Positions 48,428 through 49,587 of a stretch of 49,587 bases of DNA are shown in pieces. Every line of letters begins with the position of its first letter. Positions within the stretch are counted from its first letter, which is position 1. The notes below the pieces were generated by a model. That model worked only from the letters and a program-made list of their open reading frames with translations. It searched no databases and was not told the DNA's origin. Both the position numbers and the translations under genes were made by a program. Origin of the DNA: an uncultured Ruminococcus sp. (GTDB lineage: Bacteria > Bacillota > Clostridia > Oscillospirales > CAG-272). The DNA lies in the NCBI GenBank assembly GCA_902782445.1, contig CACZNC010000023.1, forward strand, positions 1 through 49,587. Reading direction: 5' to 3'.

Positions 48428-49587
48428 TTATTCCTCTTCCTCGGTCTTCACCACGGCGATGCCGAGCTCCTCCAGCGCCTTCGGATCGGCGGGAGCGGGG
48501 CACTTCGACAGCAGTTCGGACGCGTTCTGGACCTTCGGGAAGGCGATGACGTCGCGGATATCCTCCAGCCCGAGAAGCAGGCACACCACCCGGTCGAGGC
48601 CGAACGCCAGTCCGCCGTGCGGGGGAACGCCGTACCGGAACGCCTCCAGCAGGAAGCCGAATTTCTCCTCCGCCTCCTCGGGTCCAATCCCCAGCGCCTC
48701 GAACATGCGGGTCTGCATTTCGGTGGTGTGGATGCGGATGGAACCGCCGCCGAGCTCCGTGCCGTTCAGAACGCAGTCGTAAGCGCGGGCGCGGACCGCT
48801 CCGGGATCGGTGTCCAGCAGGGGGAGATCCTCTTCCATCGGCATGGTGAAGGGATGGTGCATGGCGTAGAACCGGCCGTCCTCTTCGGAGTACTCGAGCA
48901 GCGGGAATTCGGTGACCCAGAGGAAGTTGAACTTCGATCTGTCGATCAGGCCGAGCCGCTTCGCGACTTCGCACCGGAGAGCTCCGAGGGAATCAAAGAC
49001 GACCTTGTTCTTCGCGGCGACGATGAGGACAAGGTCCCCCTCTCCCGCTCCGATCCGTTCGAGGATGTTCTTCGTCTCCTCTTCGGTGAGGAATTTCGCA
49101 AAGGAGGAGGTGGGCTGGGGGAGGGTGTTCTTATACCACGCGAGGCCCTTCGCGCCGTAGGTCTTCACGAAATCGGTGAGGGAGTCGATCTCCTTGCGGG
49201 TCATCTTCGCGCCGCCGGGGACGTTGATCCCGCGCACGCTTCCGCCCGCTTCGACAGCCCCGCGGAACACGGAGAATTCCGAATTCTTCACGAGGTCGGA
49301 GAGGTCGCAGAGTTCCAGCCCGAACCGGGTGTCCGGCTTGTCGGAGCCAAAGCGGTCCATGGCCTCCTTCCAGGTCATGCGGGGGAAGGGAGTGGGCAGG
49401 TCCTTCTTCATGAACTGCTCGAAGAGGGTCTTGAGGAAGCCCTCGTTGACGGTCATGATCTCCTCTTCGTCGGCGAAGGACATTTCCTCGTCGATCTGGG
49501 TGAATTCGGGCTGGCGGTCGGCTCTCAGGTCCTCGTCGCGGAAGCACCGGGCGATCTGGAAATAGCGGTCATAGCCGGAGCACATAA
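48428..49587 (-). CDS. aspS: Aspartyl-tRNA synthetase, C-terminal part (gene continues beyond window)
   Basis: This is the class II aspartyl-tRNA synthetase, bacterial type with GAD insertion. Visible are YFQIARCFRDEDLRADRQ (motif 2 region), QPEFTQIDEEMSF, the insertion (FGSDKPDTRFGLELCDLSDL...), then PFTMPMEEDL and the motif 3 region HGGLAFGLDRVVCLLLG. The frame is open to the last base, so the N-terminal anticodon domain and motif 1 lie outside the window. About 386 residues are present. It could charge Asp only, or Asp and Asn, which this part cannot settle. Confidence 0.97.
   Translation of the reverse strand, partial: MCSGYDRYFQIARCFRDEDLRADRQPEFTQIDEEMSFADEEEIMTVNEGFLKTLFEQFMKKDLPTPFPRMTWKEAMDRFGSDKPDTRFGLELCDLSDLVKNSEFSVFRGAVEAGGSVRGINVPGGAKMTRKEIDSLTDFVKTYGAKGLAWYKNTLPQPTSSFAKFLTEEETKNILERIGAGEGDLVLIVAAKNKVVFDSLGALRCEVAKRLGLIDRSKFNFLWVTEFPLLEYSEEDGRFYAMHHPFTMPMEEDLPLLDTDPGAVRARAYDCVLNGTELGGGSIRIHTTEMQTRMFEALGIGPEEAEEKFGFLLEAFRYGVPPHGGLAFGLDRVVCLLLGLEDIRDVIAFPKVQNASELLSKCPAPADPKALEELGIAVVKTEEEE

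Overview
The window reads as a chromosomal segment of a GC-rich Bacillota (Firmicutes), most likely an uncultured, gut-type member of class Clostridia. The evidence is a complete eight-gene spoIIIA sporulation operon behind a sigma-E-like promoter, a T-box leader, a serine-regulated HPr (His15 and Ser46 both present), many TTGACA/TATAAT promoters with 17-bp spacers, and GGAGG-type ribosome binding sites. No phage, plasmid, CRISPR or rRNA/tRNA locus was seen. Genus cannot be fixed from sequence reading alone.

Layout, left to right. 1-3.3 kb: a Fur-family regulator and zinc ABC importer operon (fur-znuA-znuC-znuB, minus strand) with promoter and probable operator. 3.5-6.5 kb: a large lipoprotein, a CYTH-domain protein, and a divergent 53-residue Gly/Cys-rich small protein. 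6.5-10.1 kb: HPr, uvrC, rsmD and coaD. 10.2-11.7 kb: an AraC regulator and a PAP2 phosphatase. 11.8-16.6 kb: spoIIIAA to spoIIIAH. 17.2-19.5 kb: tsaE, tsaB, rpiB and a cytidylate-kinase-like protein. 19.6-23.6 kb: larC (nickel-pincer cofactor) with a hairpin leader, then a nuclease-fold protein, nrdR, a histidine phosphatase and a small membrane protein. 24-26.1 kb: an acyltransferase and a zinc-ribbon membrane protein. 26.3-30 kb: a three-gene operon (acyl-CoA ligase, P-loop kinase, TIM-barrel-like protein) behind a T-box leader whose specifier reads as tyrosine. 30-38.2 kb: a GNAT-GrpB-GNAT fusion, a uroporphyrinogen-decarboxylase-like protein, an EamA transporter, two tandem esterases, a lipoprotein bracketed by inverted repeats, and a solute-binding lipoprotein without permeases. 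38.4-44.2 kb: a cation-efflux protein, a MutS-like/Lrp/aminotransferase operon, rpmB and an inositol-phosphatase-like protein. 44.4-49.6 kb: a MATE transporter, a beta-helix protein with its esterase, and the C-terminal part of aspS.

Two signals stand out. First, six copies of a small non-autonomous mobile element (MITE) share terminal inverted repeats beginning TACTA. All four copies with both ends visible are flanked by identical 3-bp direct repeats of the form TNA (TCA or TTA). In four of the six copies the flanking TNA is exactly the stop codon (TGA or TAA read on the minus strand) of the neighbouring gene, so the target duplication restores the stop codon and the reading frame is undamaged. 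Second, the tyrosine-type T-box sits about 35 bp upstream of an acyl-CoA ligase rather than a tRNA synthetase or amino-acid transporter, which points to an unassigned tyrosine-linked pathway.
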